The notes: generated by a model from the sequence alone, not told the origin. Positions 16,363 through 25,049 are shown, counted from the first letter of the stretch. The stretch: 64,000 nucleotides of DNA from Solirubrobacter phytolaccae (GCF_027587195.1 NZ_JAPDDP010000026.1:1-64000); one strand, 5' to 3'. Numbers and translations are program-made.

Positions 16363-17130
16363 CTAGGTGGTCTGTTCGGCCCAGGGAGAGCGGCGGCCCT
16401 GCGGGGCCGGGCGACCGACGAGCGGGCGACGGTTCCAGTCACGCACCGAGCCCTTGTGCAGGCGGTGCACGGTCCACAGGAAGAAGATCGAGGCGGGCAC
16501 GCCGAGGTTGTCCAGCGCGATGCTCCAGGCGTCGGCCTGGGTCATCATCCCGGCGAGCAGGTGCGACCCGGCGCAGGTGAGGAACACGCCGCTCATCGCC
16601 AGGCCGGACAGCGACCAGCCGCCGAGCAGCGGGCGCCGCGCGATCTGGGTGCGCGCCGTGAAGATCCCCACGAGCGTGTAGGCGACGAACAGGAACACGT
16701 TGGGCACCAGCGCGCGGAGGTCGACGCCGTGCGCGGAGGCGTGGTGCAGGCCGTCCCAGAGCGTGGCGCCCGCGGCGGCGGCCATCAGCACCGGGAGCAC
16801 CTGCAGCCAGATCGGGGTGCGGACGATGAGCCGGTCGCCGCGGCCGCCGAACGCCGCCTCCAGGCGCAGGCCGACGAAGGTCACCGCCGGCACGACGCCG
16901 AGCGCGAGCGCGGCCACGTGCGGGCCGTGGGCGACCTCACCCGTGACGAGGTGGCGGTAGGCGTGCAGCAGGTGGTGCGGCCCGCAGGTGCTGGCCATCA
17001 CGAAGAACGCGGCGCCGAACTGGCTGAAGCCGCGCTCGCGCTGGTGGACCATCTCGCTGACCGTGACGATCGCGAGCCCGGTGTAGGCGAGCCCGGTCAG
17101 CAGGGCGAGCAGCCCGGCGACGAGGGTCAT
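16363..17130 (-). CDS. seven-transmembrane His-rich protein coupled to a GGDEF-EAL gene
   Basis: A 255-residue protein with seven predicted membrane helices and a short basic cytoplasmic tail (RRPLVGRPAPQGRRS). Histidines cluster at membrane borders: CGPHHLLHAYRH (helix 2), GLHHASAHG (after helix 4) and GSHLLAG (helix 6), possibly metal or heme ligands. Its ATG overlaps the stop of the GGDEF-EAL gene as ATGA, and hisIE follows after 15 bases. I do not recognise a named family; it is not an MHYT or 7TMR-DISM domain by motif. A sensor or regulator partner for the cytosolic c-di-GMP enzyme is an inference from coupling and topology. Confidence 0.72.
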   Translation of the reverse strand: MTLVAGLLALLTGLAYTGLAIVTVSEMVHQRERGFSQFGAAFFVMASTCGPHHLLHAYRHLVTGEVAHGPHVAALALGVVPAVTFVGLRLEAAFGGRGDRLIVRTPIWLQVLPVLMAAAAGATLWDGLHHASAHGVDLRALVPNVFLFVAYTLVGIFTARTQIARRPLLGGWSLSGLAMSGVFLTCAGSHLLAGMMTQADAWSIALDNLGVPASIFFLWTVHRLHKGSVRDWNRRPLVGRPAPQGRRSPWAEQTT

Positions 17131-18497
17131 CGCTCTTCCTTGGCGATGCCGATCTGGTGCATCATCTCGTCGACCAGGCCGCGCTCGCCGCGGTGGGTGC
17201 GTACGCGCGGGTGGGCGGAGGTGGCGATCGTCGTCAGCTCGTGCAGCCGCTCGGGCGGGACGGCCGGGGACCACAGGAAGCCCTGGGCGACCGAGCAGCC
17301 GAGCGCGATCAGCTGGTCGGCCTGCAGCGGCGTCTCGACGCCCTCGGCGACCACGTGCAGGCCGAGCGCGTGGGCGAGGCTGAGGATCGCGGCGACGACC
17401 GCGGAGTCCTCGGGCTCGGTGCCGAGCCCGTCGACGAACGAGCGGTCGACCTTGAGCACCTCGACCGGCAGGTGGCGCAGGCGCGCGAGGCTGGAGTGGC
17501 CGGTGCCGAAGTCGTCGATGCCGACGTAGACGCCCAGCGCCTTGCACTCGCGCAGCCGGTCGAGCGCGATGTCCTTGGCCGCCATCAGCGCCGACTCGGT
17601 GATCTCCAGGCACAGGTCGCTGGCGTCGATGCCGGCGTCGGCGATCGCGGTCTCCACGATCGCCGGGAAGTCGGGGTCCTCGAGCTGGCGGGTGGAGACG
17701 TTGACGGTGATCGTCAGCGGCCTGAGGCCTTCGCGGTGCAGCTGGGCGAGCGCCTGCGTGGCGCGGCGCAGGACGCGCGTGCCGAGCGGGCCGATCAGCC
17801 CGGTCTCCTCCGCGAGCGGGATGAACTCGGCGGGCGAGGCGTCGGCCCAGCGCACGAGCGCCTCCGCGCCCGCCAGGCGGCCGGTGGAGAGGTCGATCTG
17901 CGGCTGGAAGTGGACTTCGAGCTCGTTGCGCTCGAGCGCCGTGCGCAGCCGCTGCTCGAGGTCCAGGCGGCGCAGCAGGCGGGCGCGGGTCTCGTCGGAG
18001 AACACCTCGACGCGGTCCTTGCCGGCCTCCTTGGCCTGGTACATGGCCGTGTCGGCGTCGCGCATGAGCACGTCGGCGTTGTCCTCTTCGGGCCCCGCGA
18101 CGCGACAGCCGACGCTCACGCGGACATGGCGGCGCTGGCCGCCGACGTCGAACGGCGCCGACAGCGCGCCGCGGATGCGACCGGCGGTGATCGACGCGGC
18201 CGCGAGATCGGCGCCGGCGCACAGCACGGTGAACTCGTCGCCGCCGATGCGGGCGACGAGGTCGCCGTCGTGGACCGCGCCCTTCAGGCGCTGGGCGACC
18301 TGGATCAGCAGGCGGTCGCCGGCCTCGTGCCCGAAGCCGTCGTTGACGAGCTTGAAGTCGTCGAGGTCGAGGAAGAGCACGGCCATGCCCTGCTCGATCG
18401 CGATCGCCGACCGCAGCCCGGCGAGGAACGCCGGACGGTCGGGGAGCCCGGTCAGCGCATCGAATCCGGGGCGGCTATGGAAGACGAGGGTCGACAA
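17127..18497 (-). CDS. GGDEF-EAL cyclic-di-GMP turnover protein
   Basis: A 456-residue cytosolic protein with a diguanylate cyclase domain (about 10-170, GGDEF at 85-89) and a phosphodiesterase domain (about 178-430). The EAL domain keeps the metal and catalytic residues: AEALVRW, NVSTRQL, LEITES, DDFGTG, LKVDRSF and AEGVET. The product-inhibition I-site RxxD is degenerate (HDGD at 76-79), so feedback on the cyclase is probably lost. There is no PAS, GAF or membrane domain at the N-terminus; the protein starts directly at the cyclase. The start is TTG at 18495-18497 after a G-rich site. Which activity dominates cannot be told from sequence. Confidence 0.92.
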   Translation of the reverse strand: MSTLVFHSRPGFDALTGLPDRPAFLAGLRSAIAIEQGMAVLFLDLDDFKLVNDGFGHEAGDRLLIQVAQRLKGAVHDGDLVARIGGDEFTVLCAGADLAAASITAGRIRGALSAPFDVGGQRRHVRVSVGCRVAGPEEDNADVLMRDADTAMYQAKEAGKDRVEVFSDETRARLLRRLDLEQRLRTALERNELEVHFQPQIDLSTGRLAGAEALVRWADASPAEFIPLAEETGLIGPLGTRVLRRATQALAQLHREGLRPLTITVNVSTRQLEDPDFPAIVETAIADAGIDASDLCLEITESALMAAKDIALDRLRECKALGVYVGIDDFGTGHSSLARLRHLPVEVLKVDRSFVDGLGTEPEDSAVVAAILSLAHALGLHVVAEGVETPLQADQLIALGCSVAQGFLWSPAVPPERLHELTTIATSAHPRVRTHRGERGLVDEMMHQIGIAKEER

Positions 18498-19615
18498 GAC
18501 TCCCCCATGAGTCGACCGGCCGTCGGGGTCCGTTTAGCGTTTGCGAACTTTGGATCAGCGACCGTGAGATACCACCCGAATGAGGCGGTGCAGGGTCGCT
18601 TGCGGCCCATGAGCTTCAGGGCACGCGTGAGCACCTTCGGCGGCAGGCGCGGGATCACGCGCTGCAGCCCGAGGGCGAGCGCGAACACCGGCGCGTGCCG
18701 ACGGCTGAACGCGCTGTAGCGCTTCAGCGCGGCGCCGGCGGTCTGCTCGCCGGCGAGGGCCGCCCGGATTTCGCGGGCGGCCGCGATCCCGAAGTAGAAC
18801 GCCGGCCGGATGCCCTCCCCGCTCAGCGGCAGGCAGTGGCCGGCGCTGTCGCCGGCGAAGAAGATCCCGTCCTCGGTCGCGGGCCGGAGCTTGTGCGGGA
18901 ACCAGTTGCCCTGGTAGCGGACCGGCTCGCGGTCGAGTCGCTCGGCGATCTCGATCGTCGCGTCCTTGACGTGGTGGCGCGGCTCGTAGGACCCGACGCC
19001 GATCCGCTGCTCGCCGTCGGCCGGGACGCTCCACGCGTACCCGGAGCGGACGAGGCTGCGGTCGATCCAGACGTCCAGGTCGGTGGAGCCGCCGTGCGGG
19101 TGGACCTCCAGGCCGCGGCTCAGCGGCGCCTCCGGCGGCTGGTAGTGCTTCGCCAGCACGCGCCGCCAGCCGAGGGCGTCGACGATGTACGGCGCGGTCA
19201 GGTCACCGCGGTCGGTGATGACGCGGCGCCCTTCGCGCCGCTGCACCTTGGCGATCTCGAAGCGCGCGTCGGTCTGCTCGAACAGCGCCTGGCACAGCTC
19301 GCGGTAGTCGAAGCTCGACCAGCTCCACGGCAGCCGGAACCGCGCGCTGCCGTGCGGCGTGTGGAACGCCATGCACGGGATCTCCTGGCGGATCGCCCGC
19401 TCCACCCCCATCGCGTGCAGCCACGGCGTCGGCGCCGCACACGCGCTCGTGGCCCGCTCGCCGATCTCGTACCGATCGACGATCAGCACGTCCGCCCCGC
19501 TCCCCGCGAGTTCGCGCGCCACCGCCAACCCGGCGAAGCTCGCGCCGCAGATGAGCACGTCCGGGCGCACGTCGAGCGGCGTCCGATCGCCCCGCGCCAG
19601 CGTCGCCCGTTTCAT
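18452..19615 (-). CDS. FAD-dependent geranylgeranyl-reductase-family oxidoreductase
   Basis: A 387-residue flavoprotein. The N-terminal dinucleotide motif is GASFAG (24-29, with Ser where GxGxxG has Gly), followed by LIVDRYEIG. The second FAD contact FFAGDSAGHCLPLSGEG is typical of geranylgeranyl reductase and lycopene cyclase-like enzymes, which act on isoprenoid chains. The ATG overlaps the stop of the prenyl synthase gene as ATGA, which supports action on that enzyme's product. Its 3' end overlaps the GGDEF-EAL start region by 46 bases. Reduction of a C20-C40 isoprenoid is likely; the exact substrate is unknown. Confidence 0.82.
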   Translation of the reverse strand: MKRATLARGDRTPLDVRPDVLICGASFAGLAVARELAGSGADVLIVDRYEIGERATSACAAPTPWLHAMGVERAIRQEIPCMAFHTPHGSARFRLPWSWSSFDYRELCQALFEQTDARFEIAKVQRREGRRVITDRGDLTAPYIVDALGWRRVLAKHYQPPEAPLSRGLEVHPHGGSTDLDVWIDRSLVRSGYAWSVPADGEQRIGVGSYEPRHHVKDATIEIAERLDREPVRYQGNWFPHKLRPATEDGIFFAGDSAGHCLPLSGEGIRPAFYFGIAAAREIRAALAGEQTAGAALKRYSAFSRRHAPVFALALGLQRVIPRLPPKVLTRALKLMGRKRPCTASFGWYLTVADPKFANAKRTPTAGRLMGESCRPSSSIAAPDSMR

Positions 19616-20457
19616 AAAGCCCCAGGGCCTTTATCTTCGGTTGAGGCTGGCTTTAGGTTGGCGGCCTCGAGAAGGGCACCCGGGAGGTGCCAGGCGCGCA
19701 CGCCGGTCGGGCGCGGCGCGTCGAGCATCCGGCGGTAGAGGGCGATCGCGAGGCGCACGCCCGGGCGGACCGAGGCCGGCGCGGACGCGATCGCGGGGCC
19801 GGCGGCTGCGAACAGCGCGCGGGCGCGCTCGGACTCGTGGCGCAGCAGGGCTTGCAGGCGCGGGCTCGTGCCGGTCAGGTCGGCGTCGGTCACGCCGAAC
19901 GCCTCGCGGTCCTCGGCCGGGAGGTAGATGCGGTCCAGGGTCCGGTCCTCGCGCACGTCACGGATGAAGTTCGCGAGCTGGAAGGCCACGCCGAGCCGGC
20001 CGAGGTCGCCGTGATGGCGCGCCGGGACGCCGAGCACCGCGGCCATGATCCGGCCGACCGTGCCCGCGGAGCCGTCCATGTAGGTGGCCAGCTGGTCGTA
20101 GGTGTCGATCCGGATCGGCGGCTCGGAGTCCACGCGCATCGAGCGCATGTAGGTCTCGAGCTCCTCGAGCGGGAGGTCGTGACGCTCGGCCGCGTCGTGC
20201 AGGGCCAGCGCGACCGGATGCCGGGGCGCCGTGAGCTGCGCCTCCCACGCGTCCAGCGCCGCGCAGCGGGCCTGCGGCGTGTCCGGCCGGTGCGGCCCGT
20301 CGACGAGCTGATCGGCGGCGCGCACGTAGCCGTAGAGCGCATATGTCGCGGGACGCACGCGCGCCGGGAGGCGCCGGGTCGCCAGGTAGTACGTGGGATC
20401 GTGCCGCCGCAGCATCCGGCGGGCCGTCTCGTATCCCTCGGCTAGCGCCGGCTCCAT
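19612..20457 (-). CDS. squalene/phytoene synthase-family protein
   Basis: A 281-residue head-to-head prenyl synthase. Both Asp motifs that bind diphosphate through magnesium are present: DQLVD (49-53) and DVRED (167-171), in the helical contexts YGYVRAAD and ANFIRDVRED. ATG 20455-20457 is chosen because GGGAGG lies 9 bases upstream; the ATG three codons earlier touches that site directly. The large in-frame extension upstream runs antisense to the ArsA-like gene and is not real. Product could be phytoene (carotenoids) or squalene/presqualene (hopanoids). With only the reductase as neighbour I cannot decide. Confidence 0.85.
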   Translation of the reverse strand: MEPALAEGYETARRMLRRHDPTYYLATRRLPARVRPATYALYGYVRAADQLVDGPHRPDTPQARCAALDAWEAQLTAPRHPVALALHDAAERHDLPLEELETYMRSMRVDSEPPIRIDTYDQLATYMDGSAGTVGRIMAAVLGVPARHHGDLGRLGVAFQLANFIRDVREDRTLDRIYLPAEDREAFGVTDADLTGTSPRLQALLRHESERARALFAAAGPAIASAPASVRPGVRLAIALYRRMLDAPRPTGVRAWHLPGALLEAANLKPASTEDKGPGAL

Positions 20458-20488
20458 CCTCACCATCCTCCCTCTAGGGTTGCCTACG

Positions 20489-21418
20489 GTGGACGCACTG
20501 CTCCGAGATCGTTCCCTCTTGTACGTCACCGGCAAGGGTGGCGTCGGAAAGACGACCGTGGCGGCCGCCCTCGGCCTCGCGGCAGCGCGGACCGGGCGAC
20601 GCACCATCGTGTGCGAGGTCTCCGAGCAGGACCGGGTCTCGCGGGCGTTCGCGCGCGAGGGCGTGCGCCCCGAGCAGGAGGTCCAGCTCGCGGAGAACCT
20701 GTGGGCGATCACCGTCGATCCCCAGGCCGCGCTGGAGGAATGGCTGGCCAAGCAGGTCGGCGGCACGGCGCTGAAGGTGCTCGGGCACTCGCACGCGTTC
20801 CAGTACTTCGTCGCCGCCGCGCCGGGCGCGAAGGAGCTGATCACGATCGCGAAGGTGTGGGAGCTCGCGCAGCCCCAGCGCTGGAACCGCGGCAGCGACA
20901 CCTACGACCTCGTCGTCGTCGACGCGCCCGCGTCGGGCCACGGGATCGGGATGCTGACCACGCCACGCACGTTCGGCGAGATCGCCCGCGTGGGGCCGAT
21001 CCGCCGCCAGGCGTACAAGGTCTCCGAGATGCTCGCCGACCCGACCCGCACGGGCTACGTCGCGGTCGCGCTGCCCGAGGAGATGCCGGTGACCGAGACG
21101 ATCGAGCTCGAGGCGCGCCTGCGCACGGAGATCGGGCTGCCGTTCGACGCGATCGTGATGAACGCGATGTGGCCCGAGCGTTTCTCCTCGGCGGACGTGA
21201 CGAAGCTGCGCGCCGCCGCGAGCAACGGGTTCGACGAGGGGTCGCTGGGTGCCGTGCGCGCCGCACTGTCCGTGCACGAGCGCGTGAAGGCCCAGCGGGC
21301 GCACCTGCGGCGGCTGGAGGCCGCGACCCACGCGCCGATCACCGCCCTACCGTTCGTCTTCGAGTCCGAGCTCGGGCTCGCCGACTACGAGCACCTGGCG
21401 GACGAGCTCGCGCGGTGA
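20489..21418 (+). CDS. ArsA/GET3-like P-loop ATPase
   Basis: A 309-residue SIMIBI-class ATPase with the deviant Walker A GKGGVGKTT (about 15-23) and Walker B-like YDLVVVDAPASGH. It resembles the ArsA-type ATPases found in pairs in mycobacteria rather than arsenite pumps. The metal-binding cysteines of ArsA are not seen and there is no arsB nearby. The start is GTG 20489 with AGGG upstream; TTG 20480 is the alternative. Its stop overlaps the next gene's GTG as GTGA, linking it to two bPH2 membrane proteins. Likely role: ATP-driven handling of a membrane or hydrophobic client; unproven. Confidence 0.82.
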   Translation: MDALLRDRSLLYVTGKGGVGKTTVAAALGLAAARTGRRTIVCEVSEQDRVSRAFAREGVRPEQEVQLAENLWAITVDPQAALEEWLAKQVGGTALKVLGHSHAFQYFVAAAPGAKELITIAKVWELAQPQRWNRGSDTYDLVVVDAPASGHGIGMLTTPRTFGEIARVGPIRRQAYKVSEMLADPTRTGYVAVALPEEMPVTETIELEARLRTEIGLPFDAIVMNAMWPERFSSADVTKLRAAASNGFDEGSLGAVRAALSVHERVKAQRAHLRRLEAATHAPITALPFVFESELGLADYEHLADELAR

Positions 21419-21870
21419 TCGCCGCCCCGACCCGCACCCTGGCGCCGCAGGCCCGCCTCGTCTGGGGCGCGGCGCAGCTCGGCCTGTGGGGTGCGCTGGC
21501 GATCGGCGCCGCGATGCTCTCGCAGGTCGACGCGCTCGACTGGTGGCCGCTCGTCGCCGCGGTCGTCGGCCTCGTGGTGTGCGTGCCGCTCGTGCCGATC
21601 CTGCGCTGGCGGCGCTGGCGCTGGGACGTGCAGGAGCCGGGGATCGACATCCGCCACGGCCTGTTCAGCGTCCGCCAGACGCTCGTCCCGTGGGTGCGTG
21701 TGCAGCACGTCGAGACGCGCCGCGGCGTGCTCGAGCAGGCGATGAACCTCGCGACGGTGGTCGTGCACACGGCCGCCGGGTCGCACACGATCCCGCTGCT
21801 GGCGGAGAAGGACGCCGAGGAGCTCCGTGACCGGATCGCCGAGCTGGCCCGAACCGACCCCGACGCCTGA
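21415..21870 (+). CDS. bPH2 (YdbS-like) membrane protein
   Basis: A 151-residue protein with two N-terminal transmembrane helices (LWGALAIGAAMLSQ and WPLVAAVVGLVVCVPLVPIL). A bacterial pleckstrin-homology domain (bPH2, formerly DUF304) follows at about 68-140, recognisable from IDIRHGLFSVRQTLVPWVRVQHVETRRG. It starts with GTG overlapping the ATPase stop. YdbS-type proteins usually occur beside a longer YdbT-type partner, as here. Function in the envelope is not established. Confidence 0.85.
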   Translation: MIAAPTRTLAPQARLVWGAAQLGLWGALAIGAAMLSQVDALDWWPLVAAVVGLVVCVPLVPILRWRRWRWDVQEPGIDIRHGLFSVRQTLVPWVRVQHVETRRGVLEQAMNLATVVVHTAAGSHTIPLLAEKDAEELRDRIAELARTDPDA

Positions 21871-23320
21871 GCCGCCGCCGGCGACCGCGCCGGTCCGCCG
21901 GCTGCACCCCGCGGCGATCGCGGTCTACTCGGCGAGCGCGGCCGGGAACCTCGCGCTGCCGCTGGCCGTGGTCCTCGGCATGTCCGTGTTGGGTAACGGG
22001 CTCGACCTGATGGACCTGATGCGGACGCTCGGCTACGGCGTCGTCGGCCTCGTGGTCGCCGTGATCATCGGCTACGTCCGCTGGTCGACGACCCGGTACT
22101 GGATCTCGGCCGCCGGGATCTCCCACCACACCGGCCTGGTCTCGCAGAAGGACACCAACGTCCCGTTCGACCGCATCCAGGCGCTGGACGTCCAGCAGGG
22201 CGTGCTGCAGCGCTGGTTCGGCGTGCAGCGCGTGGACGTGCAGACCGGCGCGGGCGGCAAGGGCGGCGAGATCTCGCTGCCGGCGCTGCTCCCGGACGCG
22301 GTCGCCGAGCTGCGCGGCCTGAAGCCTTCAGCCGTCGCCGAGGAGGCCGACGGCGTCAGCCGGGCCCTGACGCGGCGCGAGCTCGTGGAGGCCGCGTTCA
22401 CGGCCGGCCAGCTCGGCATCGTCCTCCCCGTGCTCGCCGTGATCGGCCAGGCCGCCGGGCAGGTGGCCGAGGAGGAGGGCAGCCGCAACGCGGTGCAGCT
22501 GATCCCGGACACGGCCGGCGGGTGGGTGTTGATCGGCGTCGCGCTGCTGGTGCTCGCCTGGGTGCTGTCGACGCTCGGCGCGTTCATCGCGTTCGCGGGC
22601 TTCACCGTGACGCGCGGCGAGGACCGGCTCCGGATCCGTCGCGGGCTGCTGCAGCGCAGCGAGGCGACCGTGCCGCTGCACCGCGTGCGGGCCGTGCGCG
22701 TGGTCGAGGGCGTGTTCCGGCGTCCGTTCGGCCTGTGCGCGCTGAGCATCGAGGTCACGGGCTACGCCGAGGAGGCGAGCGCCGCGCGGACGCTGTTCCC
22801 CCTCGTGAGGGTCGGCGAGGTCCAGGAGTTCCTCGACGAGTTCCTGCCGGAGATGGCCGCCGTCGGCCATGGCGAGCGGCCGGAGGGCGCGGTGCCGGCC
22901 CGCGACCGCCGGACGCGCTCCGCGGGCGCCGTCGTCGCGCTCGACCGTCCCCCCGCACGCGCGGCGCGGCGCTACATCGCGCCGCCCGTGCTGGGCGCGC
23001 TCGTGCTCGTCGTCGCCGGGTGGTTCTTTGTCGGCCCGTGGGCGCTGCTCGCGCTGCTGTTCGCGCCGTACGGCTGGGCCCGCTGGCGCGCCGCGGGCTG
23101 GCGCTTCGAGGACGGCCGGCTGGCGGTGCGCACGCTGCGGATCGCCCGCACGACCGTCCTCGCCCCCGCGCGCTACCGCGAGTCGCACACGTGGGCGCAG
23201 AACGTCTTCCAGCGCCGTGCGCACCTGGCCGACCTCGAGGTGGCGTTCGGCAAGCGCACCACCGCGCGCATCCGCCACCTGGACGCGGCTACGGCACAGG
23301 CTGCCTGGCAGGCGCTTTGA
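21827..23320 (+). CDS. multi-bPH2 (YdbT-like) membrane protein
   Basis: A 497-residue protein with a Pro-rich N-terminus, paired transmembrane helices and three bPH2-type domains. They are at about 85-150 (ISHHTGLVSQKDTNVPFDRIQ), about 255-330 (RIRRGLLQRSEATVPLHRVR) and a more diverged one about 425-495 (RTLRIARTTVLAPARY). The start is GTG at 21827 with GAGGAG five bases upstream, giving a 44-base overlap with the preceding gene. It is expected to form a membrane complex with the 151-residue YdbS-like protein. The 3' end overlaps the convergent phosphoesterase gene by 32 bases. Confidence 0.85.
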   Translation: MTGSPSWPEPTPTPEPPPATAPVRRLHPAAIAVYSASAAGNLALPLAVVLGMSVLGNGLDLMDLMRTLGYGVVGLVVAVIIGYVRWSTTRYWISAAGISHHTGLVSQKDTNVPFDRIQALDVQQGVLQRWFGVQRVDVQTGAGGKGGEISLPALLPDAVAELRGLKPSAVAEEADGVSRALTRRELVEAAFTAGQLGIVLPVLAVIGQAAGQVAEEEGSRNAVQLIPDTAGGWVLIGVALLVLAWVLSTLGAFIAFAGFTVTRGEDRLRIRRGLLQRSEATVPLHRVRAVRVVEGVFRRPFGLCALSIEVTGYAEEASAARTLFPLVRVGEVQEFLDEFLPEMAAVGHGERPEGAVPARDRRTRSAGAVVALDRPPARAARRYIAPPVLGALVLVVAGWFFVGPWALLALLFAPYGWARWRAAGWRFEDGRLAVRTLRIARTTVLAPARYRESHTWAQNVFQRRAHLADLEVAFGKRTTARIRHLDAATAQAAWQAL

Positions 23321-25049
23321 CCGGCGCGCGGACCTCGCGGTAGTCGAACACGGTCGGCGCGGTGCCGGGCGTGACGAGGTCGGGCTTGCCGTCCTTGAGC
23401 TCCGGCCCGTAGCGCGCGACCTGCTCGACGCCGACCGCCCACATCGTCAGCCGGCCCTTCGGGTCGATCCGGAAGCGCAGGAAGTGCTTGTAGTCCGGGA
23501 TCCCCTGGCCCGCGAAGACCTCGTTGGCGTGCCACAGCGGCTGCTTGCGCTTGACGCCGGCGCGGTGCGTCCACCACAGGTACTGGACGAACACGAGCCG
23601 GCCGACGAACACGCCGACCACGAACACGACGGCGGTCGCGAGGTAGCCGCGCAGGAAGCCCCAGTCGAGCGGGATCAGCAGGACCGCGACCGACACGCCC
23701 CAAGCGAGGACGACGTGGGCGAGCGCGTGAACGACGCCGTACACGCCGGGCGCACCGGCCGAGCGCGCCCAGACGCGCAGGCCGAACGCCAGTGCGCCGA
23801 CGAGCAGGAGCAGCCAGATCGAGATCGCGTCCAGCAGGATCCCCGGCCCTTCGGCGACGGCGCCCTCGAAGCTCGGGAACTGGTCGCGCACGGCCGCGGC
23901 GGTCAGCAGCGCGAGCAGCGCGTAGATCGGCCCGAGCACCATCCATAGGCGCTTGGTCTTGCCCGGGTGGCGGTGCTCGAGGATGCCGCGCGCCAGCGCG
24001 CTCGAGGCCTCCGACTCCGGCCAGATCGTCGTGCGCTCGTACGGGATCGGACCGGTCGAGGAAGCGTCCACCGGCGTGTTCGCGCGCTTGGCCTTCGGCA
24101 GCTCCCGCGCCTCGGGCAGCCAGTGGGTCGGCGACAGGTACGCGCCGCCGCCGCCCGCGGTCACCTTCGCGCCGAGCGAGTCCGGCTCTCGGTCGACGGG
24201 CTCGTAGCGCGAGTAGTGGTGCAGGTCGCCGGTCAGCGTGAGCGCGAGCTTCGCCCGGTCCTCGCTGGCCTTGCAGATCACCTCTTCCTCGAACCACGCG
24301 AGGCTCTTCCACGACTGCGGCGGGTTCTGCGGGTCCTCGACGTGCACCCAGCTGGGCTTGGCCGTGGCGAGGATGACCTGGTCGCCGGGCGTGGTCTGGC
24401 GCGCAATCGCCTTGAAGTACTCGATCTGCGGGCCGTCGATGTAGGCGTCGAACTGGATGTCGATGCCCCACAGCCACCAGCCGCGCGGCAGCTTGAGCGC
24501 GAAGTACGACCGCGCCTGGCGGGACTGCCAGCCGCCGACGTGGCCGCGCTGGCAGAACACGCGGGTGAAGGCCGTCAGGCCGTCGTACCAGTCGTGGTTG
24601 CCGGGGATCGCGAACAGATGCGGTGGGCGCTCGGCGTCCGGCAGCGCGAGCCCGTACGGCAGCCGGAAGCGCTCCTCGTAGGCCTGCCAGTTGGCGGTCG
24701 GGTACACCTGGTCGCCGCCGAGGACGAGCAGGCGGCCGCGTTCGGTCTTGGCCGGCTCGGTGCCCTCGTGGCCGAGCGTCAGCGGCTGGGCGAGCAGCTC
24801 GGCGATCGCGTACGTCGCGTCGAAGCCGTCACCGACGTCGGACGCGTAGTCGAACCAGAAGTCGCCCTCGGTCGCGGACTGGTCGTAGCGGAACGGCTCG
24901 TCGGACAGGCCGGCCATCGTCTCGCGCTTGTCCGCGAAGTTCGCGAACAGGCCGGACAGGACGACCTCCTGCGCGGAGTGCAGCAGCACGCGCGGGGCGA
25001 GCCACTCGACCATGGGCTGGGGGCTGGGCTGAGAGGGCGGCTTGCTCAC
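23289..25049 (-). CDS. calcineurin-like metallophosphoesterase with C-terminal membrane domain
   Basis: A 586-residue protein. The N-terminal half has the dinuclear-metal phosphoesterase motifs: DVGDG (71-75, in place of DxH), GGDQVYP (111-117), GNHDWYDG (150-157) and GDLHHYSRY. The C-terminal half has four to five hydrophobic segments (for example IYALLALLTAAAV, SIWLLLLVGALAFGL, ATAVVFVVGVFVG), followed by a soluble tail of about 85 residues. The start is GTG. There is no signal peptide, so the catalytic domain should be cytosolic. Substrate unknown; the variant first motif sets it apart from standard UshA- or CpdA-like enzymes. Confidence 0.82.
   Translation of the reverse strand: MSKPPSQPSPQPMVEWLAPRVLLHSAQEVVLSGLFANFADKRETMAGLSDEPFRYDQSATEGDFWFDYASDVGDGFDATYAIAELLAQPLTLGHEGTEPAKTERGRLLVLGGDQVYPTANWQAYEERFRLPYGLALPDAERPPHLFAIPGNHDWYDGLTAFTRVFCQRGHVGGWQSRQARSYFALKLPRGWWLWGIDIQFDAYIDGPQIEYFKAIARQTTPGDQVILATAKPSWVHVEDPQNPPQSWKSLAWFEEEVICKASEDRAKLALTLTGDLHHYSRYEPVDREPDSLGAKVTAGGGGAYLSPTHWLPEARELPKAKRANTPVDASSTGPIPYERTTIWPESEASSALARGILEHRHPGKTKRLWMVLGPIYALLALLTAAAVRDQFPSFEGAVAEGPGILLDAISIWLLLLVGALAFGLRVWARSAGAPGVYGVVHALAHVVLAWGVSVAVLLIPLDWGFLRGYLATAVVFVVGVFVGRLVFVQYLWWTHRAGVKRKQPLWHANEVFAGQGIPDYKHFLRFRIDPKGRLTMWAVGVEQVARYGPELKDGKPDLVTPGTAPTVFDYREVRAPVKAPARQPVP

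Noticed and set aside
20489-21418. Arsenite-resistance ATPase
   Set aside because: Single P-loop copy, no metal-binding cysteine cluster and no arsB/arsR nearby; better described as an ArsA/GET3-like ATPase.
23289-25049. Anti-phage effector reading of the phosphoesterase-membrane protein
   Set aside because: No defence neighbours and no known defence-associated domain pairing; housekeeping context.
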